From positions 99,412 to 163,411 of the forward strand of contig JAFWIE010000007.1 in NCBI GenBank assembly GCA_017533825.1: a stretch of 64,000 nt of DNA. The letters run 5' to 3'. Below, piece by piece: positions 17,958 to 26,497 of the stretch (position 1 is the first letter of the stretch; every line of letters starts with the position of its first letter). Under the pieces are notes generated by a model that made no database searches, had not been told where the DNA came from, and saw only the letters and a program-made list of their open reading frames with translations. A program made the position numbers and the translations under genes. This DNA comes from Atopobiaceae bacterium. GTDB lineage: Bacteria > Actinomycetota > Coriobacteriia > Coriobacteriales > Atopobiaceae.

Positions 17958-20684
17958 GTGAGTTCATGGCGAGGAGTTCTGGTGAGGGCAAAGAGAAGGC
18001 GCGAAAAGCTCCCTATCATTCGTTGGCGAGGGCTGATGGGCGACAAGACCCGCAAGCAACGTTATACCGTTGCCCATTGTCTCGCGATTATCGCAATTAC
18101 ACTCACGTTTACTTCTTCGGGACTTTTGCAAATCGTGATAGGTGCGGAAGACGATACCTACGTTGCGATGTTGCTCATACCGATCGCCATTGCGGGTCTG
18201 GCACTCGGCACGGTCTCCGGCCTGCTGATGGGGTTGTTTGCGGGTGGCGTCTTGGCCCTGCATGCAACCATTCAACCCCTGAGTTACTACGAGACCGTGG
18301 CGGCAACGCCCTTGCCCACGTTAGGCATCTTTGCTCTCGGTGGTTTGATTATGGGCATCATGTTTGCCCTCGCGCTGCGCAGGGATCCAGTCGGATGGCG
18401 AAGACCGGTGCGTATCTCGATCATCTGCCTGCTTACGTCCATCGGGTTCAGCATCGTGTTCTTTGTGAACGCTATGATACAGGTCGTGTACAACTTCTTC
18501 CTTGCTAACGTGGACCATCCTGAGGACATCGACGTATCGAGCGTAGTCATTGGGGTGGTGCGCATTGGCGATCCCGTGTTGCAGTTCCTCTTAGACTTCG
18601 TGCTCATGGCAGTGGCATGCATCGTCGTGGACCGGACGCTACGCAACAATTGGAAGCCTGCGGACGAGACTCCGCTCAAGACCACGTTTCGCTCGTGGTT
18701 GCTGTACGTAGTCTTCCTGGGCTTCATGATTGTGACCACGGTGTGCAACGTGGTGGTCACCGAGCAAGAGCTGGTCCGAGAAAAGGAAGTGATGCGGGGC
18801 GAGGTCGACTATCTCAGCCGCCAGCTCAAGGAACAAAACCGACGAAGCGCGCTCTTTTCGAATGTGACGTCGCAGACGGAGGGGGTGCTCAGTGAAGAGC
18901 AGCTGAATGAGTTTGTCGATTCCTACTCGGTTGCTTCCATCATCGAAGGTTATTCACAGGAAGTCGACGGTTCGGTTCTTATCACCACGGGGGTAGATAA
19001 GGACGACACCGTCTTGGCCTCCAACGATGACGCGTTCTCGGAAGGCAAAGCTTTGCAGGAAGTGTTTGAGGCAGGAACGCTTAAGGCCATACAGGTGTCG
19101 AGTGATAAAGGCGAGCTCAAGCGAACGGTATACGACCGTGCATTCGACACTCTCGACGAGGACCCCAACTACGACCGTATTGTGGCGGAACTGGGTTACC
19201 TATATGCACAGGAGGAAGGCGACCAGGCCATCATAATCGAACGGCCTGCTTCGATGGTGTTCTCCAATCGGAGGGGCATTACGATATGGATGACGCTTGC
19301 GACCTTGGTGGTGCTCGCCTTGGTCTACTCCCTCGTCAGGCGCTTGCTTCACACAATTGTGGTGACTCCCGTGGGAGTGGTCGACAAAGGACTTGATGAC
19401 ATCTGTGCCGGCGAGCTCGATACCGTGGTAGATGCGCGGGGAAGCTCGGAGATGTGCAGGCTCTCGGAGGGGATCAATGCCACCGTCGATACTCTCAAGG
19501 AGCTGAACGCCGAGACCGAGCGTCGCATGCGCCAAGACTTGGTTACGGCCCAGACCATCCAGAGCTCAGCTCTGCCCTCGACCTTTCCGCCCTTCCCCGA
19601 TGTGCACGAGTTCGATATCTTTGCCAGTATGGATCCCGCTAAGGAGGTCGGAGGCGACTTCTACGACTTCTTTATGATGGACGACCACACGCTGGGCTTC
19701 CTCATCGCGGATGTGAGCGGCAAGGGCATACCAGGCGCGCTGTTCATGATGGCAGCAAAGGCGGAGCTCGACAACTACATGCAGGCGGGCATGGACCTTG
19801 CCGATGCAGTGCAGACGGCGAACTACCGGTTGTGCGAGGGCAACGACGCGGGGATGTTCGTGACTGTATGGGCAGCCATGCTGGATTACGAGAGCGGACT
19901 GCTCACCTACGTGAACGCCGGGCACAATCCGCCGCTCCTGCGACACGAGGGCAAGTGGACCTGGCTCAACAAGCGCAGCGGGTTGTTCATGGGAACCTTC
20001 GAGAAGGCGAAATACAAGAGCTTCGAACTGAGGCTTGCCCCTGGCGACGAGTTGCTCCTGTATACAGATGGTGTCAACGAGGCCTTCAACGTGGATGACG
20101 AGGAATACGGAAACGACCGCCTTGAGGCGTACCTCAGGGAGCATGCCGACCTTCATCCGCGTGCGTTGGCGGAAGGCCTGCGCGAGAGTGTCGCCCAGTG
20201 GGCGATGGGTGCCGAGCAGTCTGACGACATAACCATTCTCGCGCTCGAGTACGGTGAGGCACCCGTGGCCCACGGCCAGATTACCGTGCCTGCGCAGATC
20301 GACCGTCTCGACGAGGTTACCGATTTGGTGGATGCCGAGTTGATTCAGCGCTTCTGTCCCTTGGGTGTGCAGCGTAAGGTGAACGTTGCCCTCGAAGAGC
20401 TCTTCATCAACATATGCCGATATGCCTATGCCGATGCTCCGGATGGTAAGGTGGGGGATTGCCGTGTGGACTACCTGTACATGATGAATCCTCACTCAAT
20501 CACGGTCTGCCTGACCGACTGGGGCGTGCCGTTCGACCCGCTCACGCTGGCGGAGGTTGACAACCCCATGGATGCGGTCGAGAACGGTGGCCTCGGCATC
20601 ATGATGGTTCGCAAGAGCGTCGATGACATCTCGTATTTGCGTGATGGCGACGCCAATGTGGTTGCCTTCTGCAAGCGCTGGTAG
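17958..20684 (+). CDS. Membrane PP2C (SpoIIE-type) phosphatase with HAMP and C-terminal RsbW-like ATPase domain
   Basis: This is up to 908 residues. It has about six N-terminal membrane helices (30-250), a coiled segment and an extracytoplasmic sensor region (about 270-420), then another helix (LATLVVLALVYSLV). A HAMP-like linker follows, then a SpoIIE/RsbU phosphatase (about 530-760; VGGDFYDFF and DVSGKGIPGAL hold metal-binding Asp). At the C-terminus is an HATPase_c_2 domain (EELFINICRYAY, WGVPFDP, GGLGIMMV). It probably dephosphorylates an anti-sigma antagonist in response to an external signal. The GTG at 17958 is uncertain; ATG 18036 (MGDKTRKQ) is an alternative. Confidence 0.87.
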   Translation: MSSWRGVLVRAKRRREKLPIIRWRGLMGDKTRKQRYTVAHCLAIIAITLTFTSSGLLQIVIGAEDDTYVAMLLIPIAIAGLALGTVSGLLMGLFAGGVLALHATIQPLSYYETVAATPLPTLGIFALGGLIMGIMFALALRRDPVGWRRPVRISIICLLTSIGFSIVFFVNAMIQVVYNFFLANVDHPEDIDVSSVVIGVVRIGDPVLQFLLDFVLMAVACIVVDRTLRNNWKPADETPLKTTFRSWLLYVVFLGFMIVTTVCNVVVTEQELVREKEVMRGEVDYLSRQLKEQNRRSALFSNVTSQTEGVLSEEQLNEFVDSYSVASIIEGYSQEVDGSVLITTGVDKDDTVLASNDDAFSEGKALQEVFEAGTLKAIQVSSDKGELKRTVYDRAFDTLDEDPNYDRIVAELGYLYAQEEGDQAIIIERPASMVFSNRRGITIWMTLATLVVLALVYSLVRRLLHTIVVTPVGVVDKGLDDICAGELDTVVDARGSSEMCRLSEGINATVDTLKELNAETERRMRQDLVTAQTIQSSALPSTFPPFPDVHEFDIFASMDPAKEVGGDFYDFFMMDDHTLGFLIADVSGKGIPGALFMMAAKAELDNYMQAGMDLADAVQTANYRLCEGNDAGMFVTVWAAMLDYESGLLTYVNAGHNPPLLRHEGKWTWLNKRSGLFMGTFEKAKYKSFELRLAPGDELLLYTDGVNEAFNVDDEEYGNDRLEAYLREHADLHPRALAEGLRESVAQWAMGAEQSDDITILALEYGEAPVAHGQITVPAQIDRLDEVTDLVDAELIQRFCPLGVQRKVNVALEELFINICRYAYADAPDGKVGDCRVDYLYMMNPHSITVCLTDWGVPFDPLTLAEVDNPMDAVENGGLGIMMVRKSVDDISYLRDGDANVVAFCKRW

Positions 20685-20773
20685 ATGACAAATATTTGGT
20701 GGGACATCTTTTCATGGAGAATGATTTCCGCTAGCATATGCATGTTTGTGAGTCAATGAAGTGAGGAGACCGC

Positions 20774-21571
20774 ATGTCCGGACACTCTAAGTGGGCCACC
20801 ACCAAGCACAAGAAGGCTGCGATTGACGCCAAGCGCTCGTCGCTCTTCTCCAAGCTTTCCCGCAACATCACCGTCGCCGCAAAGGTGGGCGGAGACCCCA
20901 ACCCCGAGAACAACGCGTCGCTCGCCGCGGCTGTCGCTCGTGCTCGCATGGTTTCCATGCCCAACGCAAAGATCAAGGCTGCCATCGACAAGGCCTTCGG
21001 TTCTGGCTCCGATGCCGCAGTCTACAGCGAGATTACCTATGAGGGCTATGGTCCCGCAGGTGTTGCTTTCTACGTCGAGTGCCTTACCGACAACAAGAAC
21101 CGCACCGCCGCAGATGTCCGCTCTGCCTTCACGCACTCGGGCGGAAGCTTGGGCACCAGTGGCTCTGTTGCGTTCCAGTTTGAGCGCAAGGGCTCCATTG
21201 CCGTCGACAAGGTCATCAAGAGCGACGACAAGAAGGTTCCCGACCGCGAGAATGCTGTCGACGAGGACGAGTTCATGATGGCTGTTGCCGAGGCCGGCGG
21301 CGACGACTATGAGGATGCGGGCGACGAGTGGATCGTGTGGTGCGCCTACAACGAGATCCAGGATGTCGTAAAGGGTCTTGAGGAGCAGGGTATCGAGGTC
21401 AAGGGTTCCGAACTTACGCGCGTGCCCACCACGCCCACGCAGGTGAGTGTTGCTGACGCCAAGAAGGTGCAGCGTCTGGCCGACCGCCTTGACGAGCTCG
21501 AGGACGTGCAGAACGTGTACAACACCATGGACGTCACCGACGAAATCGCCGAGGCCCTCGACGCGGAGTAG
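20774..21571 (+). CDS. yebC: YebC/PmpR family protein
   Basis: At 265 residues, it has the family's N-terminus MSGHSKWATTKHKKAAIDAKR and the conserved YEGYGPAGVAFYVECLTDN segment. YebC proteins were annotated as transcriptional regulators; recent work on some members points to a role at ribosomes stalled on proline stretches. It is a cytoplasmic housekeeping protein. A GAGGAG SD precedes the ATG. The next gene begins 3 nt after the stop, so the two are co-transcribed. Confidence 0.95.
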   Translation: MSGHSKWATTKHKKAAIDAKRSSLFSKLSRNITVAAKVGGDPNPENNASLAAAVARARMVSMPNAKIKAAIDKAFGSGSDAAVYSEITYEGYGPAGVAFYVECLTDNKNRTAADVRSAFTHSGGSLGTSGSVAFQFERKGSIAVDKVIKSDDKKVPDRENAVDEDEFMMAVAEAGGDDYEDAGDEWIVWCAYNEIQDVVKGLEEQGIEVKGSELTRVPTTPTQVSVADAKKVQRLADRLDELEDVQNVYNTMDVTDEIAEALDAE

Positions 21572-21574
21572 CCC

Positions 21575-22552
21575 TTGCATCAAGAGATGACGAGAGAGGC
21601 AGCCGAGGAGATTCTCGAGCTGCCTCGCCGCTATACAAGGGACGACCTCAAGCACGCCCATACGGAGATTGCGCGTAAGTACCATCCGGATGCGGCGACG
21701 CAGAGCCATTTGGACCCGCAGGAAGCACAGCGGGTCATGGTCGAGGCAAACAAGGCGAACGCCGTCCTTAAGGAACTGTTCGTCGATGATCCCGATCGGT
21801 TGGTCGAGCGGGTCGGTCTCTCGTTTGATGGAATGGGCATCGCGGGAGGCTATGCGGGTGTCAACTGGCGCGCTGGAGCGCATGCGGCGAGTACAGGAGA
21901 TGACGACCCGTGGTCCTTTGCAGAGGATTGGGGTGCTGAGCCCGCGCCTGAGGAGGTTCCCCGTAGCGTGCGGTCGGTGCTCTTGGGGCCCGTCGTACTA
22001 CGTCTCGTGTTCATTGCGCTGCTCGCTCTGTACTGGTGGCACACGTTCCCGCTGCTGGGCCACAACCTGAACCGGTATCTCCCCGAAGGGGGATGGACCC
22101 TGTACGACGTCTTTGTCCTCGTGGCAGGCATGGCGTATCCCACGTACTTCTTGGTTTACGAGTTGCTTTCGGGCTACCTCTCGGGATTGGTACGAGAGGT
22201 CATAAACGGCGTTGTCTCGTGGGTGACGCGCAACTACGTGGACCTTCGGTCCCATACCGCACGATATGGGTGCGCGCTCTATAAGCTGCTGCGCGAGCAA
22301 GTGTATGCCGTGCTCTTGGCACCGTTGGTGCTGTGGCTGGCGAGCATGTGCGAGATGGTGTCGAACCCCGTGGGGAAGGCCATCTTCCTTCTGGCTGCCG
22401 TAGTTCTGGGCATCGACACCTTGGCTGCATGCGTCCATGGTGGGTACATAAACACGTGGACCACGGCCTTGGCAGAGCGCGTGGAAGCTCGCTATCTGCT
22501 GTTGCGCGCACAACTGTTGCGTCGTTGCGGCAAATGGAACGGTGGGGCATAG
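21575..22552 (+). CDS. J-domain (DnaJ-like) membrane protein
   Basis: This is 325 residues. The N-terminal J-domain (about 5-70) has the HPD tripeptide in KYHPDA, which is needed to stimulate an Hsp70 ATPase. Three to five hydrophobic segments follow (about 140-300, starting VVLRLVFIALLALYWW), so it is probably an inner-membrane Hsp70 recruiter rather than the classical DnaJ; no Gly/Phe or zinc-finger region exists. The TTG at 21575 is 3 nt after yebC and has a GCGGAG upstream; ATG 21587 is an alternative. dnaK lies far away, at the right end of the window. Confidence 0.8.
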   Translation: MHQEMTREAAEEILELPRRYTRDDLKHAHTEIARKYHPDAATQSHLDPQEAQRVMVEANKANAVLKELFVDDPDRLVERVGLSFDGMGIAGGYAGVNWRAGAHAASTGDDDPWSFAEDWGAEPAPEEVPRSVRSVLLGPVVLRLVFIALLALYWWHTFPLLGHNLNRYLPEGGWTLYDVFVLVAGMAYPTYFLVYELLSGYLSGLVREVINGVVSWVTRNYVDLRSHTARYGCALYKLLREQVYAVLLAPLVLWLASMCEMVSNPVGKAIFLLAAVVLGIDTLAACVHGGYINTWTTALAERVEARYLLLRAQLLRRCGKWNGGA

Positions 22553-22616
22553 TTTACGGGGATGCCGTTCTTTTCCAAGGGTTGCCGCACGTAACGTCTT
22601 GAGGCCTCCTGCCACG

Positions 22617-22643
22617 AATGAAGCGCCCTCAGGTGCTTTCATG
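22617..22643 (+). terminator. Imperfect hairpin after the J-domain gene
   Basis: ATGAAGCGCC (22617-22626) pairs with GGTGCTTTCAT (about 22632-22642) with one bulge and a 4-nt loop. It lies 65 nt after the stop, with no U-tract. Confidence 0.4.
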
Positions 22644-22766
22644 ATGTCTACATGCCTGCGCACATCTGGTGCAATTGCTTTGAGGGCGACCGTCCGACGG
22701 AGCGTGTGACGTACAATGGCCGCCCCGAGACTGCAAATGGAACAGATGACGAATGGCTGGGATGCT

Positions 22767-24116
22767 ATGAGCAATCCATACGACGAATACGACGCATTCG
22801 ATCCCTATGACGACGAGGAAGAGCTCGGTCGGACCATCCAGCGTCGACACTACGAACCCGAGGAAGGCAACTTCGAGTACGTAGAGGATTCAGATGACCT
22901 CATCGACATGGAGGACGTGGGATTCGAGGAGTCGTACGACTTTGAGCCAGACCCGGCTCCTGATCCGCTCCCAAAGACAATCGTGCGCAAGCGGCCTCTC
23001 CAGAGCCATGATGCCGGGCCACGTGGAATTCCCGTGCGGCAGACGACCCCGCGAAGGCGGGGGCGCAAGCGCAGGAACGACCGTGGGAATCAACAAGGGC
23101 AGTATGATCCTCTGGAGAGCAGGTATCTTGGCTACGAAGACGCTCCTCCGCGTCCTGCCGTTCCCCGAGATGAGCCCCAGCCGCGCCCGGCGCGTCAGCC
23201 GCGCCAGCGTCGCAGGGGTCATGGTTGCTTGGTGACGCTCGTCATCGCGATCTTGCTTGCCGTGGTGGCGTATTGGGCCGTGGCACATCCCGTAGACGAC
23301 CGCTTGGCATTCTCACGCGAAGAACAGCAGTCCGTCAACGGAACGCTCTCGTGGTCCGTTCCCGGCATGCCCTATTATCTCTTGGCTCTCGGATCCGACG
23401 CGCAGGAAGGAACCACGGGCGCACGGAGCGACACGATGATTCTCATCCGCATAGACCTCCTCGGCGGCAAGGTGACGATGCTCTCCATTCCGCGCGACAC
23501 GATGATCGAACTCGAGGGATACGGTAGGCAGAAGATCAACGCCGCCTACGCGTTCGGTGGTCCGGGAGGATCTGTGAAGGCTGTGAGCGAGCTCTGTGGC
23601 GTCGGCATTCAGCACGTGGCCGTCGTCCACATCGACGAGCTTGCCGGATTGGTGGACTACCTTGGCGGCGTCACGGTCAATGTGCCTGAGGCAGCCTACG
23701 ATCCCGAGCATACCGGCGCCGACTTGGCGGCGGGAACTCAGACGCTTGACGGTGCGACGGCAGTTGCCTGGGCCCGTACGCGCTACGGATACTTGCGTGG
23801 GGACTTCCAACGCCAAGAAGATCAGCGCATCCTCATGGAGGCCATCATCAATCGGATGCTCTCGCTTTCTCCGCGCGAGATGCCGGGAGCGCTCGAGCAC
23901 GTGGGCGAGCTCATCGGGACTGACCTGCGCTGCTATGACCTCGTGCCGCTCTTCCTGCGTTTCAAGTTGGCAAAGCCCACCATTTACTCCACCTCGGTGC
24001 CGTCTACGACCGAGACCATCGACGGGGTAAGCTACGTCATCGCCGACGAACCTGCGCTTGCCGAGATGATGCGTGTCATCAACGCAGGCGGAGACCCGGG
24101 GGCGCCCGTAAACTAA
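22767..24116 (+). CDS. LytR-CpsA-Psr (LCP) family cell-wall polymer ligase
   Basis: LCP enzymes attach teichoic acids or polysaccharides from undecaprenyl-PP carriers to peptidoglycan. A long acidic cytoplasmic N-terminus (about 130 residues) precedes one membrane helix (CLVTLVIAILLAVVAYWAV). The extracellular LCP domain shows LGSDAQEGTTGARSDTMILI, SIPRDTMIEL and RTRYGYLRGDFQRQEDQR, which carry the Arg/Asp residues that bind the pyrophosphate. The frame opens at 22716, but a TACAAT (22712-22717) there looks like the -10, so a start at 22767 (MSNPYDEY) or 22746 is more likely. Confidence 0.88.
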   Translation: MSNPYDEYDAFDPYDDEEELGRTIQRRHYEPEEGNFEYVEDSDDLIDMEDVGFEESYDFEPDPAPDPLPKTIVRKRPLQSHDAGPRGIPVRQTTPRRRGRKRRNDRGNQQGQYDPLESRYLGYEDAPPRPAVPRDEPQPRPARQPRQRRRGHGCLVTLVIAILLAVVAYWAVAHPVDDRLAFSREEQQSVNGTLSWSVPGMPYYLLALGSDAQEGTTGARSDTMILIRIDLLGGKVTMLSIPRDTMIELEGYGRQKINAAYAFGGPGGSVKAVSELCGVGIQHVAVVHIDELAGLVDYLGGVTVNVPEAAYDPEHTGADLAAGTQTLDGATAVAWARTRYGYLRGDFQRQEDQRILMEAIINRMLSLSPREMPGALEHVGELIGTDLRCYDLVPLFLRFKLAKPTIYSTSVPSTTETIDGVSYVIADEPALAEMMRVINAGGDPGAPVN

Positions 24117-24222
24117 CAGGTGGACACTGTCGCGGTCTTCTTTGCCACGGTCGTTGGATTTGCCGCAGACTACCCAGAAACGCGACTTTTGCCGTCGTGT
24201 CGATTCTGTAGGGCGCGACAAG

Positions 24223-24238
24223 CGGTATTCTAATACCG
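24223..24238. promoter_or_regulatory. Dyad CGGTATT-ct-AATACCG upstream of amaP
   Basis: Perfect 7-bp arms with a 2-nt centre lie 40-55 bp before the amaP start, in the promoter region. It is a candidate operator or part of a -10 region (TATTCTAATAC). No repeat of it was seen elsewhere in the window. Confidence 0.4.
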
Positions 24239-24277
24239 TTGCTGATGCTTTACAGAGTTCCTCGGGGAGGTTTGCTC

Positions 24278-25069
24278 ATGAATTGGTTCAAGCGGTTGTG
24301 CCTCTTTGTGTTTGGGCTCTCGGGCCTGCTCTCTCTTGCGGCGCTGAGCCTTGTGTGGGTTGGACCTTGGGTCAGCCAGGCCCGCACGCTCCTCTTGGAA
24401 TCGCAGTGGTACTTCCTCGCTCTCGAGGTGCTCGTCTGCGTCTCTGCGGTGGGGCTGTTGGCCTGCCTGCTCTTCTCGCTCTTCGCGCCACGCAACCCGC
24501 GTGAGACCATCGTGGCGACGGTGGATGGTGGCAACATCACGGTCACGCGCAATGCGATCGTCTCGCAGACAAGGCATGTGGTTGAGGCCGATGGAACGTG
24601 CGTCGCAGACTCGATTCGTGTGCGCGTGCGCAAGCGCGGAAACGTGCGCGTATTCGTGCGGGTGACGCCTCGGTATCCTGTCGATGTGGTCGCTTGTGGT
24701 GAGGAGCTGTATGCTCGGCTCAGCGAAGGACTTGCCAAGGTTTGTGGGCAGAGCATCAAGTCCATCGACGTCGTCTTTACTGATCCCCAGTCGACCGATG
24801 ACGGTCCTGTCGTGGCACGGATTGACGAGGATCACGATTTCCACGCGAATGCCGAGGGGCATGACGTGACGGTCCCCATGAACTCGTCACGGAGCGATAG
24901 CGATGCCTACTCAGAGATTTCGGTCCAGCCCGCTTTGGGCGTCGGCCAAGGGCCTGCGGAAGACGAGCAACTGCTACCTGATGTGGCGGTGGAGAACCCG
25001 TCGGATGCCGAGGAGGGTCCGGTGGCGGCAGAGCCGACGTACGAGGCCGAGGAAGCGGAGGAGGTGTAG
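24278..25069 (+). CDS. amaP: AmaP-like membrane anchor of the Asp23 protein
   Basis: At 263 residues, it has two N-terminal membrane helices (about 5-25 and 42-70) in the AmaP arrangement. A cytoplasmic domain of about 100 residues and a strongly acidic tail rich in Glu, Asp and Ala follow. In staphylococci AmaP anchors Asp23 to the membrane. The ATG at 24278 has a GGGGAGG SD; an upstream in-frame start lacks one. The next gene begins 4 nt after the stop, and asp23 follows, giving the standard amaP-DUF2273-asp23 order. Confidence 0.8.
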   Translation: MNWFKRLCLFVFGLSGLLSLAALSLVWVGPWVSQARTLLLESQWYFLALEVLVCVSAVGLLACLLFSLFAPRNPRETIVATVDGGNITVTRNAIVSQTRHVVEADGTCVADSIRVRVRKRGNVRVFVRVTPRYPVDVVACGEELYARLSEGLAKVCGQSIKSIDVVFTDPQSTDDGPVVARIDEDHDFHANAEGHDVTVPMNSSRSDSDAYSEISVQPALGVGQGPAEDEQLLPDVAVENPSDAEEGPVAAEPTYEAEEAEEV

Positions 25070-25073
25070 TGCC

Positions 25074-25769
25074 GTGCGCATGACGGTGGAGACATCCCCG
25101 GTGGAGCCGACGACAACCACGTCTACTGCCTCCTCGTTGCCAAAGACCGCGATTTCTGTGGAAGGGGCGGCATCTACGTCGGATTCTCCGGAGGCCGCAC
25201 CTCCAAAGACGGATGTGGCGAAGCCGACACCCGTGAGGGTGGAAGTCCCGAAGGCGGAAGTTGAGACGGTAGAGGCTTCCGAGGCGACGCCAGCCCCTCA
25301 GTCGGCGACACCCAAACCGTCGGCCTCGAAGCCCAAAATGGTCGTGATACCTGAGGAAAGTGAGCCCAGTGAGCCGCAGGTTGCCCCGAGGCCAACAGTC
25401 GCAGCTGAACCGCAAGCCTCTTCTCAGCCGCGGGTCGAGGTGCAGCAGCCGGCTGCCTCTTCTGAATTCTCTGCGGCTTCTGGTGCCGATGCGGGGGCAA
25501 AGGAGCTGCCTCAACAGCCTGTCGCACGGGCGCGGGAATCTGCCGTTAGCTGGGTGCGTCGTACATTCCCCGGGCATGAGCACGCATTCTGGGGTGGTGT
25601 CGTGGCACTTTTGATTGCATTGCTCGTATTTATGATAGGGCTGTGGCGAGTCCTCTTTATTGGTATCGTTGTTATCATCGGCGTCGCCATTGGGCAGGTG
25701 CTTGACGGCGATCCAAAGATGGTCAATGCGATTCGCAGTCTCTTCGATAGCGATCGTGGACAGAATTAG
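25074..25769 (+). CDS. DUF2273-type membrane protein with long Pro/Glu/Thr-rich N-terminal extension
   Basis: The last 60 residues (FPGHEHAFWGGVVALLIALL... to NAIRSLF) form the two-helix DUF2273 unit that accompanies Asp23 proteins. Before it lie about 165 residues of low-complexity Pro/Ala/Glu/Val/Ser sequence. Typical DUF2273 proteins are about 60-80 residues, so this one (231) is greatly extended. The start is GTG 25074, 9 nt after GGAGGAGG; ATG 25080 is an alternative. The extension reads as a flexible tether or phosphorylation region; that is inference. Confidence 0.75.
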   Translation: MRMTVETSPVEPTTTTSTASSLPKTAISVEGAASTSDSPEAAPPKTDVAKPTPVRVEVPKAEVETVEASEATPAPQSATPKPSASKPKMVVIPEESEPSEPQVAPRPTVAAEPQASSQPRVEVQQPAASSEFSAASGADAGAKELPQQPVARARESAVSWVRRTFPGHEHAFWGGVVALLIALLVFMIGLWRVLFIGIVVIIGVAIGQVLDGDPKMVNAIRSLFDSDRGQN

Positions 25770-25816
25770 GGCATTAGGGCTAATGCACGGGGTGCCGTGC
25801 AAGAAAGGAGCTTCAC

Positions 25817-26353
25817 ATGAGCGATACACCTGAGGTTCGCGAAGACGTGGTCGATTCCGTCTCTACCGTAGTGGCAGCTGGCGATGACCTGCAGGACATC
25901 GTCACCACGGCTGAGGAGGATGTGATCAGCGAGGATTCCCTTACCTTCTCCAATGGCGTCATCGAGAAGATCGTCGCCATCGCGGTGCGTACGGTGCCCG
26001 GAATCGTGGGCATGCGCGGCGGTTGGGTGAACAGCGTGCAGGAGGCTTTCGGCCAGCGCGATGTGCGCAAGGGCGTCACGGTCGAGGTCACTCCCGATAG
26101 TTCGGTGCGCGTGAACATCTCCATCCTCATGGAGTACGGTTCGTATGCTCCCAAGGTGTTTGACGACGTCAAGCAGACGGTAGTCAACCAGGTGACGGGC
26201 ATGACGGGCCTCGAGGTCGCGGGCGTCAACCTCCGCATCGAGGACGTCCTGACTCCTGAAGAGATTACCGAGCGCAAGCGTCGTCGCGGCGAGCTGCCCG
26301 AGGAGACCGAGGAAGAGCAGCCGAAGGAGCAGGAAGAGGCTGCCGAGGAGTAG
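25817..26353 (+). CDS. asp23: Asp23/Gls24 family envelope stress protein
   Basis: At 178 residues, it has the Asp23 core (about 40-150: FSNGVIEKIVAIAVRTVPGIVGM..., VTVEVTPDSSVRVNISILMEYGS, VAGVNLRIEDV) and an acidic Glu-rich tail. It is a soluble membrane-associated protein linked to cell-envelope homeostasis and held at the membrane by AmaP, encoded two genes upstream. The SD AAAGGAG precedes the ATG. The operon seems to end here. Confidence 0.93.
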   Translation: MSDTPEVREDVVDSVSTVVAAGDDLQDIVTTAEEDVISEDSLTFSNGVIEKIVAIAVRTVPGIVGMRGGWVNSVQEAFGQRDVRKGVTVEVTPDSSVRVNISILMEYGSYAPKVFDDVKQTVVNQVTGMTGLEVAGVNLRIEDVLTPEEITERKRRRGELPEETEEEQPKEQEEAAEE

Positions 26354-26497
26354 GATATCGAGGGCGTGCAACCGCTACCCGTTTTGTGGTGGACCAAGGA
26401 TTGACGCCTTGCGAGAACGAGAGAGCATGAGGAAGGAGCCTGCGCAGCGTTGGTGCGCGGGCTCGCTTCTTCTTGTGGGACGGAAGGACTGAAGGCG

